Assembly: GCA_020052645.1 (NCBI GenBank)
Contig: JAGVOQ010000012.1
Span: forward strand, 1-54,128
DNA length: 54,128 nt
Source of the DNA: Candidatus Omnitrophota bacterium
Lineage (GTDB): Bacteria > Omnitrophota > Gorgyraeia > Velamenicoccales > Velamenicoccaceae
Reading direction: 5' to 3'
This document shows positions 23,007 through 33,326 of this stretch, one piece after another (position 1 is the stretch's first letter; the number at the start of each line of letters is the position of its first letter). The notes below the pieces were generated by a model. That model worked only from the letters and a program-made list of their open reading frames with translations. It was not told the origin of the DNA and searched no databases. A program made the position numbers and the translations under genes.

Positions 23007-23447
23007 ATGCGGATAACATACAAAGGAGATTATGCACTAAAAGCCGTTTTAGCTTTATCACTTAATTACAATAAAGAAGTTGTTAATATCCAGGCGATCG
23101 CAAAGTACATAGATGCACCTATAAAATTTTTGGAACAAGTCCTCCTGGAGCTAAAAAAGGGCGGCTTTGTCAAAAGCAAGCGTGGAAAAATAGGTGGCTA
23201 CTTTCTTTCGAAACCTCCTGACAGCATAACTGTAGGAGAAGTGATACGTTTTATTGATGGCCCAATAGACCCTATCGCTTGCGTAAAACATGGATATTCC
23301 GGATGCCGCGATGTTTACAAATGTGTTTTTAGAAAAATATGGCAAGAAGTTTTTTTAGCAACCTCAAACATTATTGACAAGATCACCTTTGAAGATTTAG
23401 TCGCAGAAATAGGCATCGCTGAACAAATACCAGCTTATTGCATATAG
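23007..23447 (+). CDS. Rrf2-family transcriptional regulator, CymR/IscR-like
   Basis: 146 residues from ATG 23007, which has AAAGGAG four bases upstream; an earlier in-frame ATG at 22917 overlaps the terminator and promoter and is rejected. The winged helix covers about residues 1-80 (RITYKGDYALKAVLALSLNY, KRGKIGGYFLSKP). Three cysteines, C-x7-C-x5-C (ACVKHGYSGCRDVYKC), sit where IscR and NsrR hold an iron-sulfur cluster. It is followed by a Cys-rich leader peptide, metY and cysK, so by analogy with CymR it probably senses sulfur status or iron-sulfur state. The exact signal is unknown. Confidence 0.88.
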   Translation: MRITYKGDYALKAVLALSLNYNKEVVNIQAIAKYIDAPIKFLEQVLLELKKGGFVKSKRGKIGGYFLSKPPDSITVGEVIRFIDGPIDPIACVKHGYSGCRDVYKCVFRKIWQEVFLATSNIIDKITFEDLVAEIGIAEQIPAYCI

Positions 23448-23461
23448 GAGAAGCTGCTACA

Positions 23462-23537
23462 ATGAATATCAATTATTTTTTTAATCTAAACATCATGCGC
23501 ATCTACTGTTGTTGCGGCATGTGGGAGCCTCCCATGT

Positions 23538-23539
<2 letters not shown>
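23462..23539 (+). CDS. 25-residue Cys-rich leader peptide upstream of metY
   Basis: ATG 23462 follows AGGAG (23446-23450, overlapping the Rrf2 stop) and the frame runs 25 codons to TGA at 23537. The second half reads MRIYCCCGMWEPPM: three consecutive Cys codons, with Met before, after and at the end. A hairpin overlaps the stop codon and alternative stems follow before metY. This is the arrangement of a translational attenuator that senses charged tRNA, here for Cys and perhaps Met, ahead of a sulfur amino acid gene. Interpretation is inferred; the peptide itself is directly read. Confidence 0.7.
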
Positions 23540-24948
<1,409 letters not shown>

Positions 24949-25030
24949 AATAGACCGCGCGCTTAATAAACGCCTAACCCTTATCGGAATTAAACCATTA
25001 TTCGTCTCGTGACGAAGAATGGCGCAGGTA

Positions 25031-25051
25031 TTGCCCTTTTGGGCAAGGAGG
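25031..25051 (+). promoter_or_regulatory. hairpin overlapping the cysK ribosome site
   Basis: TTGCCC-TTTT-GGGCAA (25031-25046) followed directly by AAGGAGG (25045-25051). The stem runs into the first bases of the Shine-Dalgarno, so folding could modulate cysK translation. Confidence 0.5.
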
Positions 25052-25056
25052 AAAAA

Positions 25057-25992
25057 ATGGGTAAGATATATTCAGATATCACAAAAACAATAGGCCATAC
25101 ACCATTGGTTAAATTAAACAAGATTGCTTTAGGCCTAAGCGCAAACGTTGTCGCAAAGCTTGAGTTTTTCAATCCACTCTCCAGCGTCAAAGATCGATTG
25201 GGCGTCGCACTCATTGAAGACGCTGAACGAAGGGGTATACTAAACAAAGATTCCGTGATCATTGAACCTACGAGCGGTAACACGGGAATCGCTCTTGCGT
25301 TTGTGGCAGCAGCGAAAGGTTACAAATTAATTTTAACAATGCCTGAAACCATGAGTCTTGAACGCAGGCAATTGCTGAAAATTTTTGGCGCTGAACTGAT
25401 ATTAACAGAAGGTGTCAAAGGTATGAAAGGAGCCATAGAAAAGGCAGAAGAGTTAGCAAGATCAACGCCCAATAGTTTTGTGCCTCAACAGTTTAAAAAT
25501 CCTGCTAACCCTGAAATTCATCGCAAAACCACTGCAGAAGAAATATGGAATGACACAGATGGGAAAATAGATATTTTAGTTTCCGGTGTCGGAACAGGAG
25601 GAACAATCACCGGTATTTCTGAAGTAATTAAAAAACGTAAGCCTTCATTCAAGACCATTGCTGTAGAGCCTGATGCATCTGCAGTTTTATCCGGCGACAA
25701 GCCTGGATTGCATAAAATTCAAGGAATAGGCGCTGGATTTATTCCACCTGTTCTTAACAAAGAAATTATAGATGAAATAATACGCGTCACAAATGATGAC
25801 GCCGGAGACACCGCAAGACGCCTGGCTAAATCAGAAGGTATTCTTGCAGGAATTTCAAGCGGGGCAGCCGTATGGGCCGCTTGTGAGGTAGCGAAGCGAA
25901 AAGAAAACAAAGACAAACTCATTGTGGTTATTATTCCTGATACTGGTGAACGATATTTGACGACGTGGCTCTTCCAAGACGCCAGAACATAA
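25057..25992 (+). CDS. cysK: cysteine synthase A (O-acetylserine sulfhydrylase)
   Basis: 311 residues from ATG 25057, six bases after AAGGAGG; the in-frame GTG at 25009 has no ribosome site. Signatures: [13 protein letters not shown] with the PLP-binding Lys, [11 protein letters not shown] for the substrate loop, [10 protein letters not shown] for the phosphate of PLP and SSGAAVWAA. It makes L-cysteine from O-acetylserine and sulfide. Together with metY it uses free sulfide for both sulfur amino acids, so the block is a sulfide-assimilation unit under an Rrf2 protein. Confidence 0.95.
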   Translation: MGKIYSDITKTIGHTPLVKLNKIALGLSANVVAKLEFFNPLSSVKDRLGVALIEDAERRGILNKDSVIIEPTSGNTGIALAFVAAAKGYKLILTMPETMSLERRQLLKIFGAELILTEGVKGMKGAIEKAEELARSTPNSFVPQQFKNPANPEIHRKTTAEEIWNDTDGKIDILVSGVGTGGTITGISEVIKKRKPSFKTIAVEPDASAVLSGDKPGLHKIQGIGAGFIPPVLNKEIIDEIIRVTNDDAGDTARRLAKSEGILAGISSGAAVWAACEVAKRKENKDKLIVVIIPDTGERYLTTWLFQDART

Positions 25993-26112
25993 CATGGAAA
26001 AGGGAAATTTTTGATTATATTTTGTATTTTTTAGTAGTATAATAGTAAAAAGTCATCGCGAAAGTCGCTATGCCGCAAAGAGTTAGCTATCGGTCATATT
26101 CATGGAGGCCGA

Positions 26113-27384
26113 ATGAATTTAAGCATAAGAATGTGCGTCAGGAAATTAGTTTTTTTATTTATATTTACTGCCTTAACTTCTTCTACAGCTCAAGCTGAAA
26201 ACAACCAGCCTTTGACTCTGGACTCTCTAATAAAAGAAGCTCTTGTTTCAAACCCAGAAATTCTTTCGACAAAAAATGCCTTTGAATCCGCAAGCGCCCG
26301 AATCCCTCAAGCCGCCAGTCTTCGTGACCCTATGATTGAATACGAATATGACAAGATAACGGCGGATCGCATGCTGACCGGCGATCCAATGAAAACATTC
26401 TCCATATCGCAAGATATTCCTTTTCCTACGAAACTCTATCTTCGTGCAAAGATCGCCTCAAAACTTGCCAAAATGGCATACGAAAACTACAAAGCCAAAG
26501 AACGAGATATTATCGCTCGAGTGAAGAGTTCCTATGCCGAGCTTGCCCTTATTTACAAATCCATTGAAATCAATAAAGAAAATAAAGATATTTTAGGTCA
26601 GCTTTCTAAGTCAGCGACAACGCGATACGGAGCCGATCAAGGTACGCAGGCAGACGCACTTAAAGCTCAAGTAGAATTAGCAAGGGTTGATAACGAGTTG
26701 ATCATGCTTGAGCAAAAGAGACTTACCGCGCAAGCAAAACTTAATGTGTTGCTCAACAGAGACCCCAAAGACAACCTAGGTGTTCCATCAGCTGAACCCG
26801 CCATTAAATTTAACCGTCCGCTGGATGATTTTTATAACTTGGCTCTTAACAACAATCCGGAACTTAAAGCATATCGATATGCTATTGATCGCGGTAAAGC
26901 GGCTTACGATCTTTCGCTCAACGAGTTCGCGCCGGACTTTACCGTTAAGTTTAAACAGATGGTTGTCAAGGGTCATGCCGAAGACGCCTCATGGGCGGGC
27001 ACGGTAGGAGTAACTATTCCTTTATGGTTTTTTCAAAAACAATCCTTCGGTGTTAAAGAAATGAAATCAGATCTTGCCATGGTAAAAACCGAATATAAAG
27101 CTAAGGAAAATTCTGTTTTATTTGACTTGAACGATGCCTATGCGAGAGCTACGGCCAACAAGAAACTTGTTGAATTGTACGAAACAGCTTTTATGCCGCA
27201 AGCGAAAGAAGCTGTTAATGTCGCGGTAAAAGGTTACGAGAGCGGAAAATCGGATTTCTTAACCGTTCTTGACAGCCAACGGATGTTCATAGACTTTAAA
27301 TTAGATCATTACAAAGCAATACTGGAATTACGCATTGCTTTAGCTGATCTCGAAAAAACTGTTGGAACAGACATAGATTTTTGA
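26113..27384 (+). CDS. TolC-family outer membrane efflux channel of a metal RND system
   Basis: 423 residues: signal peptide (about 1-28, ending AQAEN), then two homologous OEP repeats typical of TolC/CusC. Seen: LTLDSLIKEALVSNPEILST, PQAASLRDPMIEYEYD, KAQVELARVDNELIMLEQKR and FTVKFKQMVVKGHAEDASW, plus VALKGYESGK-type end (NVAVKGYESGKSDFLTVLDS). It lacks a lipobox. It leads the three-gene efflux operon with the adaptor at 27436 and the pump at 29088. RBS GGAGG lies seven bases before ATG, and TATAAT occurs at 26038-26043. Confidence 0.9.
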   Translation: MNLSIRMCVRKLVFLFIFTALTSSTAQAENNQPLTLDSLIKEALVSNPEILSTKNAFESASARIPQAASLRDPMIEYEYDKITADRMLTGDPMKTFSISQDIPFPTKLYLRAKIASKLAKMAYENYKAKERDIIARVKSSYAELALIYKSIEINKENKDILGQLSKSATTRYGADQGTQADALKAQVELARVDNELIMLEQKRLTAQAKLNVLLNRDPKDNLGVPSAEPAIKFNRPLDDFYNLALNNNPELKAYRYAIDRGKAAYDLSLNEFAPDFTVKFKQMVVKGHAEDASWAGTVGVTIPLWFFQKQSFGVKEMKSDLAMVKTEYKAKENSVLFDLNDAYARATANKKLVELYETAFMPQAKEAVNVAVKGYESGKSDFLTVLDSQRMFIDFKLDHYKAILELRIALADLEKTVGTDIDF

Positions 27385-27435
27385 GCACCTTATTATTTAT
27401 TTTAGCGAAATCCCACATTAGCGGGATCTGAGGGC

Positions 27436-28839
27436 ATGATGAAAACATATAAAAATGGATTATTACTTATCGCGACAATCATATTTGTTGGAGCTGTTTT
27501 TATATTCACAGGTTGCGGACGATCGCAAAGTTCTAGCACTGTTTCACAGAGCAAAGTTATCTATCATTGCCCTATGCATCCATCATTTACGTCTAATAAA
27601 CCAGGAGATTGTTCCGTATGCGGGATGAAACTGATCAAATCAAAAAGCAACACGCCCAACAAGGCATTTAGTCATAGAATGAATGCTGCAATTTTTTCTA
27701 AAGAAAAAACATTAGAAGAAGTTTGTATTACACATAAATGTACTACGGAAAATTGTCCAATGTCTATTAAGGCTCACCTTAAACCAGGTGAAAGACTTAT
27801 TTGTCCTGTTTGTGGCGAAGTTATCATGACCTCAACCGGAAAAGTCGTGGAAATACCTAGCGACAAAACAGTACAAGAGTCTGCAACAGCAGTGGCTAAA
27901 AAAGAACGAAAGTTCCTTTATTACCGAAACCCAATGAATCCACAAGCCACATCACCCGTACCTACGAAAGATTCCATGGGAATGGACTATGTTCCTGTCT
28001 ACGAAGATGTAGTTTCGACCACAACTTACGGAGGCCCTGCGATAACAATAAGCCCACAGCGACAACAGATGATCGGCGTCACAACAGAGCCGGTTAAAAT
28101 AAGGAATTTGACAAAAGTTATGCGTGTTTCCGGAAAAATCGCTTACGATCCGGAACTAGCCGTAACACAAGAAGAATTTATCCAAGCGTTAAACGCACAG
28201 GATAATGTAAAAGATTCTCCTCTTGCCGATGTTATTGATAGAGCCAGGAGCCTTATGGAGGCGGCACGTAATAAATTAAAACTTTTGGGAATGAGCGAAA
28301 ACCAAATCGTGGCCCTTGAAAAATCACGAAAAACAGAAACGAATCTGTATCTGCCCGGTAAAGGTGAAAACGTTTGGGCTTATATCAATGTATATGAATA
28401 TGAAATTGGATTTATTAAAGTTGGTGATTCTGTAGACATCGAAGCCGTTGCTTACCCCGGAGAGAAATTCACGGGAAAAGTTGTATCCATCAACCCAATA
28501 CTGGATTCGACCACAAGGACAAATCAGGTGCGTGTTGAAGTACCGAACTCGGAAGATAAGCTAAAGCCGGAGATGTTTATTAATGCGTTGATTAAAGAAA
28601 GCTTGGAATCCAAATTAGCAGTTCCCGAAACAGCTGTTTTAGATACGGGCCTAAGAAGAATTGTATATCTTTCCGAAGAAAATAATGTGCTTGAATCCCG
28701 CGAAGTAAAACTCGGGCAAAAAGCAGAAGGATATTACGAAGTTTTAGGTGGCTTAAAAGTTGGGGATGTTGTAGTGACAAGCGGTAACTTTCTTGTTGAT
28801 TCTGAGTCAAAATTAAAATCTCCTTCTCAAGAAAATTGA
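27436..28839 (+). CDS. RND periplasmic adaptor lipoprotein with several metal-binding modules, CusB-like
   Basis: 467 residues with lipobox FTGC (Cys27). Then a heavy-metal-binding module YHCPMHPSFTSNKPGDCSVC (about 43-62), a Cys/Met-rich stretch (VCITHKCTTENCPMSIKAHL, LICPVCGEVI, about 98-132) and a degenerate second module YYRNPMNPQATSPVPTKDSM where CPMHP has become NPMNP. The membrane-fusion part follows (about 200-467: ISPQRQQMIGVTTEPVKI, then ILDSTTRTNQVRVEVPNSED). It would capture Cu(I)/Ag(I) in the periplasm and pass it to the pump. The middle Cys-rich module is unusual for CusB. Overlapping ATGs at 27436 and 27439 leave a one-codon start uncertainty. Confidence 0.9.
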   Translation: MMKTYKNGLLLIATIIFVGAVFIFTGCGRSQSSSTVSQSKVIYHCPMHPSFTSNKPGDCSVCGMKLIKSKSNTPNKAFSHRMNAAIFSKEKTLEEVCITHKCTTENCPMSIKAHLKPGERLICPVCGEVIMTSTGKVVEIPSDKTVQESATAVAKKERKFLYYRNPMNPQATSPVPTKDSMGMDYVPVYEDVVSTTTYGGPAITISPQRQQMIGVTTEPVKIRNLTKVMRVSGKIAYDPELAVTQEEFIQALNAQDNVKDSPLADVIDRARSLMEAARNKLKLLGMSENQIVALEKSRKTETNLYLPGKGENVWAYINVYEYEIGFIKVGDSVDIEAVAYPGEKFTGKVVSINPILDSTTRTNQVRVEVPNSEDKLKPEMFINALIKESLESKLAVPETAVLDTGLRRIVYLSEENNVLESREVKLGQKAEGYYEVLGGLKVGDVVVTSGNFLVDSESKLKSPSQEN

Positions 28840-28851
28840 TGCCCTTTGCAG

Positions 28852-28972
28852 TAAACCCCGTTAGAGAACTTCGTTCTCTAACGGTTCGCGCTGATGGTGG
28901 CCTTAAACCACCGTTAGCTTTATCGCTGGATAACCGCCGACTAAAGTCGGCGGCTTTCTCTAGCGGAGTAAA
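28852..28972 (+). repeat. family A palindromic repeat, long copy A6
   Basis: TAAACCCCGTTAGAGAAC hairpin, GGTGGCCTTAAACCACC, CCGCCGACTAAAGTCGGCGG, ending CTCTAGCGGAGTAAA. It lies between the adaptor gene and the pump gene, so it would be transcribed within the operon mRNA. Confidence 0.93.
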
Positions 28973-29087
28973 GCACTTCACAGATTTCTTCGAAATCTCC
29001 TTGTAACTGTAGAAATTTCGTATTGTAGGTGTGTATTTGCCAATCCTCGCAAGGCAAGATACGCTAAATAAAAGCGGAAGGTGCGTA

Positions 29088-32000
29088 ATGATCGAAAAAA
29101 TCATCGAATTTTCAGCAAAAAACAAATACATCGTTATTATCTTTGTCGTAGTGGCAATGATAGGCGCACTGTATTGCATAAAAAATATTCCTTTAGACGC
29201 CATCCCTGACCTTTCCGATACACAAGTTATCATCTATTCTCGCTGGGACAGATCGCCTGATATTATCGAAGATCAAGTAACTTATCCAATCGTAAGCGCG
29301 ATGTTAGGGGCGCCCAACGTCAAGGCGATCAGAGGATTTTCTGATTTTGGGTTTTCTTACGTCTATGTGATTTTTAAAGATGGAACGGATATTTATTGGG
29401 CGCGAAGCCGTACGCTTGAATATTTAAGCAAGATTATTCCAAGACTTCCCGAAGGGGTCAAAACCGAGATGGGGCCTGACGCAAGTTCCGTAGGCTGGGT
29501 TTATCAATATGCGCTTATTGACAAAACAGGAAAAAATGATTTAGCAAAACTTCGTTCCTTTCAGGACTGGTACCTGCGTTATTGGATTCAGGCTGTGCCT
29601 GGAGTCGCTGAAGTTGCTTCTGTTGGTGGATTCCAAAAACAATATCAGGTTAATGTCAATCCCAATGCGCTCCTTTCTTACAAAATACCGCTCAACAAAA
29701 TTGTTGATGCCATCCGCGATAGCAATAACGACGTAGGTGGCCGGCTGGTGGAGTTTTCCGGCGCTGAGTATATGATCCGAGGCAGAGGTTATGCGAAGTC
29801 GCTTGAAGATATTGAGAATATTGCCGTTGGTTCAGATACATCCGGAACACCCGTAATCGTCAAAAATATAGCCAAGGTTGAATTGGGTCCGGATATACGC
29901 CGAGGAATCGCAGACCTTGATGGTGAAGGCGATACTGTCGGCGGTATTGTTATTATGCGTTATGGTGAAAACGCCCTCAATGTAATCAACCGCGTCAAGG
30001 AAAAGATCGAAGAGATCAAGCCATCGTTGCCTCAAGGCATTGAGATCGTCACCACCTATGACAGGTCAAAACTTATTAAACGCTCCATAGAAACACTGAA
30101 ACATCAGTTGATTGAGGAAATGATCATCGTCAGCTTTGTCATTCTTATTTTCTTATGGCATTTTCCTTCTGCAGTTATCCCGATTGTCACAATCCCCATA
30201 GCTGTACTTCTTTCTTTTATTCCCATGTTTGGGTTAAAGCTCACGTCAAATATCATGAGTCTTTCAGGTATCGCAATCTCAATTGGTGTACTTGTCGATG
30301 GAGCTATCGTTGAGGTTGAAAATGCTTATAAAAAATTGCAGCTTTGGGAAGCTGGAGGGCGTAAAGGCGATTTTCATATCGTAAGGCTCAATGCATTAAA
30401 AGAAGTCGGTCCTTCGGTATTCTTTTCACTTCTTGTGATCGCAGTTGCTTTCTTACCCGTGTTTACACTTCTAGACCAAGAGGGGCGGCTTTTTAAACCT
30501 TTGGCTTTTAGCAAAAACTTTGCTATGGCGATTGCGGCACTTCTTGCCATAACACTTGATCCTGCCATGAGAATGCTCTTTACGCGGATGGACTACAAGC
30601 ATTTCAAACCGCGCTGGTTTTCAAATCTGTTCAATGCGGTAACCGTCGGCAAATATTACCCTGAAGAAAAACACCCGATCAGCAAAATACTTTTTCGTAT
30701 CTATGAGCCCGCCTGTAAATTTGTCCTAAAACATCGCAAGACCACCCTTACAGCTGCAGGAATATTAATGCTTTCAGCGGTTCCAGTTTATTTTCAATTG
30801 GGGTCAGAGTTTATGCCTCCTTTGAATGAGGGCACTATCCTTTATATGCCTACGACTTTACCAGGCATCTCGGTAACAGAAACGCAGAAACTGCTCCAAT
30901 CGATGGATAAAATTCTAAAAGATACTCCTGAGGTTGAAAGAGTTTTTGGCAAGGCAGGCCGCGCTGAGACATCCACTGACCCTGCGCCATTTTCCATGAT
31001 GGAGACAACTATTGTGTTAAAGCCTGAACATCAATGGCGCAAAGTTCAGCGTTGGTATTCATGGCTACCGGGTTTTATGCAAACGCCTTTTAGGCCTATG
31101 TGGCGCGATCGCATGACCTATGATGATTTAATCAATGACCTAGATCAAAAGATGCAATTCCCCGGCGTGTCGAATGCATGGACCATGCCCATTAAAGCAC
31201 GGATTGATATGTTGTCAACCGGGATACGCACACCGATAGGGATAAAGATATACGGCGCTGATTTAAAAGAAATTGAAAAAATCGGACTGAACCTTGAATC
31301 AACACTGAAAAACCTTCGGGGTACACGTTCTGTTTTTGCTGAACGAGTAACTGGAGGATATTTCATAGATTTTGATTTGAAGCGTGAACAACTCGCCCGT
31401 TACGGCCTAACAATCAAAGATGCGGAAATGATTATCATGTCAGCGATTGGCGGTGAACCCGTTACTACAACGATTGAAGGCCGAGAACGATATTCTATCA
31501 ATGTGCGCTATGCGAGAGAATTTCGCGATGATCTGGATAAATTAAAGAGGGTGCTCGTGCCGACGATGTCATGGGCCCAGATACCTCTTGAGCAATTAGC
31601 AGACATCCACTTGTCTTTGGGGCCTGCCATGATCCGGGATGAAAACGGAATGCTTTCAGGATATGTATATATTGATATCGCCGGCCGCGATGTGGGAAGT
31701 TATATCACGGAGGCGCGAAAAATTGTTCGCCAGAATATTCAACTACCTACAGGCTACTCACTTGCATGGAGCGGGCAATACGAAAACATGCTACGAGTGA
31801 GAGAAAGACTGAAAATTGTTATACCTATTACTATTTTTTTAATTTTTATTTTACTATACATGAACACCAAATCTGCTGTTAAAGCTTCTATCGTTATGCT
31901 TGCAGTGCCATTTTCTTTAGTAGGCGCCATTTGGTTTTTGTATCTCTTACATTACAACATGTCTATTGCAGTTTGGGTAGGAATGATCGCACTTATGGGG

Positions 32001-32369
32001 CTGGATGCCGAAACAGGCGTATTTATGCTTCTTTTTTTAGATATGTCTTACAATGACATGGCGCAACAGGAAAGGATGAAGACAAGACAAGATCTCGACG
32101 AAGCGATCATCCATGGCGCCGTTAAAAGAATACGTCCAAAAATGATGACTGTCATGGCCATGTTTATGGGCTTGCTTCCTATTATGTGGTCGATGGGCGC
32201 AGGAGCTGACATGATGAAACGGATTGCCGCGCCTATGATCGGTGGTATATTCACCAGCTTTATTATGGAGCTTTTGGTATATCCACCTATTTATTCTATC
32301 TGGAAATGGCACTTTGAAATGAAACAAGGAACAATTGATATTTCTAAGCCACGGATACCTAAAACGTAA
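29088..32369 (+). CDS. cusA: heavy-metal RND efflux pump, CusA type (Cu/Ag)
   Basis: 1093 residues from ATG 29088; an in-frame ATG at 29031 lies 57 bases upstream, close to the repeat. Twelve-helix RND proton antiporter of the HME class: IPLDAIPDLSDTQVIIYSRW, the TM4 region SIGVLVDGAIVEVENAYKK, PPLNEGTILYMPTTLPGIS, and the CusA-type hinge NAWTMPIKARIDMLSTGIRT. Several methionines in the porter domain (SMMETT, QKMQFPG, WTMPI) fit a Met-relay for Cu(I)/Ag(I). It completes the tripartite system with the genes at 26113 and 27436, exporting metal across both membranes. Confidence 0.95.
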   Translation: MIEKIIEFSAKNKYIVIIFVVVAMIGALYCIKNIPLDAIPDLSDTQVIIYSRWDRSPDIIEDQVTYPIVSAMLGAPNVKAIRGFSDFGFSYVYVIFKDGTDIYWARSRTLEYLSKIIPRLPEGVKTEMGPDASSVGWVYQYALIDKTGKNDLAKLRSFQDWYLRYWIQAVPGVAEVASVGGFQKQYQVNVNPNALLSYKIPLNKIVDAIRDSNNDVGGRLVEFSGAEYMIRGRGYAKSLEDIENIAVGSDTSGTPVIVKNIAKVELGPDIRRGIADLDGEGDTVGGIVIMRYGENALNVINRVKEKIEEIKPSLPQGIEIVTTYDRSKLIKRSIETLKHQLIEEMIIVSFVILIFLWHFPSAVIPIVTIPIAVLLSFIPMFGLKLTSNIMSLSGIAISIGVLVDGAIVEVENAYKKLQLWEAGGRKGDFHIVRLNALKEVGPSVFFSLLVIAVAFLPVFTLLDQEGRLFKPLAFSKNFAMAIAALLAITLDPAMRMLFTRMDYKHFKPRWFSNLFNAVTVGKYYPEEKHPISKILFRIYEPACKFVLKHRKTTLTAAGILMLSAVPVYFQLGSEFMPPLNEGTILYMPTTLPGISVTETQKLLQSMDKILKDTPEVERVFGKAGRAETSTDPAPFSMMETTIVLKPEHQWRKVQRWYSWLPGFMQTPFRPMWRDRMTYDDLINDLDQKMQFPGVSNAWTMPIKARIDMLSTGIRTPIGIKIYGADLKEIEKIGLNLESTLKNLRGTRSVFAERVTGGYFIDFDLKREQLARYGLTIKDAEMIIMSAIGGEPVTTTIEGRERYSINVRYAREFRDDLDKLKRVLVPTMSWAQIPLEQLADIHLSLGPAMIRDENGMLSGYVYIDIAGRDVGSYITEARKIVRQNIQLPTGYSLAWSGQYENMLRVRERLKIVIPITIFLIFILLYMNTKSAVKASIVMLAVPFSLVGAIWFLYLLHYNMSIAVWVGMIALMGLDAETGVFMLLFLDMSYNDMAQQERMKTRQDLDEAIIHGAVKRIRPKMMTVMAMFMGLLPIMWSMGAGADMMKRIAAPMIGGIFTSFIMELLVYPPIYSIWKWHFEMKQGTIDISKPRIPKT

Positions 32370-32373
32370 ACTT

Positions 32374-32486
32374 AGTGAAGTTCCTTAGGACTTTTTAGTC
32401 CTAAGGCTTCCTCCTTTAGCAGAAAATGCACAACACCATTCATCTTAACGGGCTAGAGCCCTAAAGGATTTCTGCGGAGGATTAAA
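32374..32486 (+). repeat. family B palindromic repeat, copy B3
   Basis: Direct copy: GTGAAGTTCCTTAGGACTTT with AGTCCTAAGG hairpin, CTTTAGCAGAAAATGCACAA, CACCATTCATCTTAACGGG, ending CTAAAGGATTTCTGCGGAGG. It begins five bases after the cusA stop and ends 15 bases before the TtcA-like gene. Confidence 0.9.
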
Positions 32487-32501
32487 ATTCGGCTTTGAAT
32501 C

Positions 32502-33236
32502 ATGGCAAATAAGGCAACAGAAAGCTTCATTTCTATAAACGAGCAAATCGAACATGCTATTAACGATTATGCACTCATCGAAGAGGGCGATCGCATTCTA
32601 GCAGCTGTGTCAGGAGGAAAAGACAGCCTAACAATGCTTAATTTTCTCTGTGAGAATCAAAAAAGATCCCATCTAAAATATAACGTTGTTGCTATTCACA
32701 TAAAAACAGATTTTCATTGCGGTGCCTGTGTTCACAGAGAAATACTTACAGAAATTTTCGATAAACTTAAAGTTAAGTATGCTTTCAAAGACATAAAAGT
32801 ATTAGACAGCAAGGGCAAGACAAATTGTTTTTGGTGTTCATGGAACAGGAGAAAAATTCTTTTTCAAACAGCGAAAGAAATGTCCTGTAATAAAATAGCC
32901 TTTGGCCACCATAAAGATGATATCGTCGAAACAACCTTGCTTAATTTATTTTATAATGGCGAGATTTCAGGCATGAAAGCGCGACAGGAACTATTTAAAG
33001 GAGAAATTATTATCATCCGGCCCTTAAGTTATGTTTCAGAAGATTTAATCAAGCGAGTTGCCAAAGAAAGAGGATTCCCAGAGCAACTCTGTCAATGCCC
33101 TTTTGGCGCGACGTCAAAACGGAAGCTGGTCAAAAACATCCTCAAACAGCTTGAATCTGAGTTTACGCAAATAGATTTTAAAACAAATATTTTCAATGGC
33201 TTGGCAGGATTAAAAGAAAATCTTTGCACTACTTAA
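32502..33236 (+). CDS. TtcA-like PP-loop tRNA thiolation protein
   Basis: 244 residues. PP-loop ATP pyrophosphatase motif LAAVSGGKDSLTML (about 33-46). Cluster-type cysteines in the TtcA layout: TNCFWCSWNRRKILF (C-x2-C before an RR motif) and a later LCQCPFG. An additional pair FHCGACVHREI lies earlier, also as in TtcA/TtuA proteins. TtcA puts sulfur on cytidine 32 of tRNA using a 4Fe-4S cluster. This protein is shorter than E. coli TtcA (311), so a related substrate cannot be excluded. Confidence 0.85.
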   Translation: MANKATESFISINEQIEHAINDYALIEEGDRILAAVSGGKDSLTMLNFLCENQKRSHLKYNVVAIHIKTDFHCGACVHREILTEIFDKLKVKYAFKDIKVLDSKGKTNCFWCSWNRRKILFQTAKEMSCNKIAFGHHKDDIVETTLLNLFYNGEISGMKARQELFKGEIIIIRPLSYVSEDLIKRVAKERGFPEQLCQCPFGATSKRKLVKNILKQLESEFTQIDFKTNIFNGLAGLKENLCTT

Positions 33237-33286
33237 CAATACAAAAATATTCAAAAACATTAAACAACAGTTTCAGATGTGTTTAT

Positions 33287-33326
33287 AGAATAAAAATGGA
33301 GGCTAACGACTAGCCTCCATTTTTAC
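33287..33326. terminator. bidirectional terminator
   Basis: AAAAATGGAGGCTA and TAGCCTCCATTTTT form a near-perfect stem between two convergent genes. The right arm overlaps the stop codon of the minus-strand flippase gene. Confidence 0.88.

Noticed and set aside
26054-26095. CATCGCGAAAGTCGCTATG hairpin followed by CCGCAAAGAGTTAGC ahead of the efflux operon, resembling part of a GEMM (c-di-GMP-I) riboswitch
   Set aside because: Only a GAAA-like loop and a GCAAAG box match. The second helix and the receptor part are absent and the element is too short, so the call is not supported.
28592-29233. 213-codon open frame on the minus strand across the adaptor and pump genes
   Set aside because: It overlaps two firmly identified genes and reads through repeat A6, whose frame is open in this direction in every copy. 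It has no family features.
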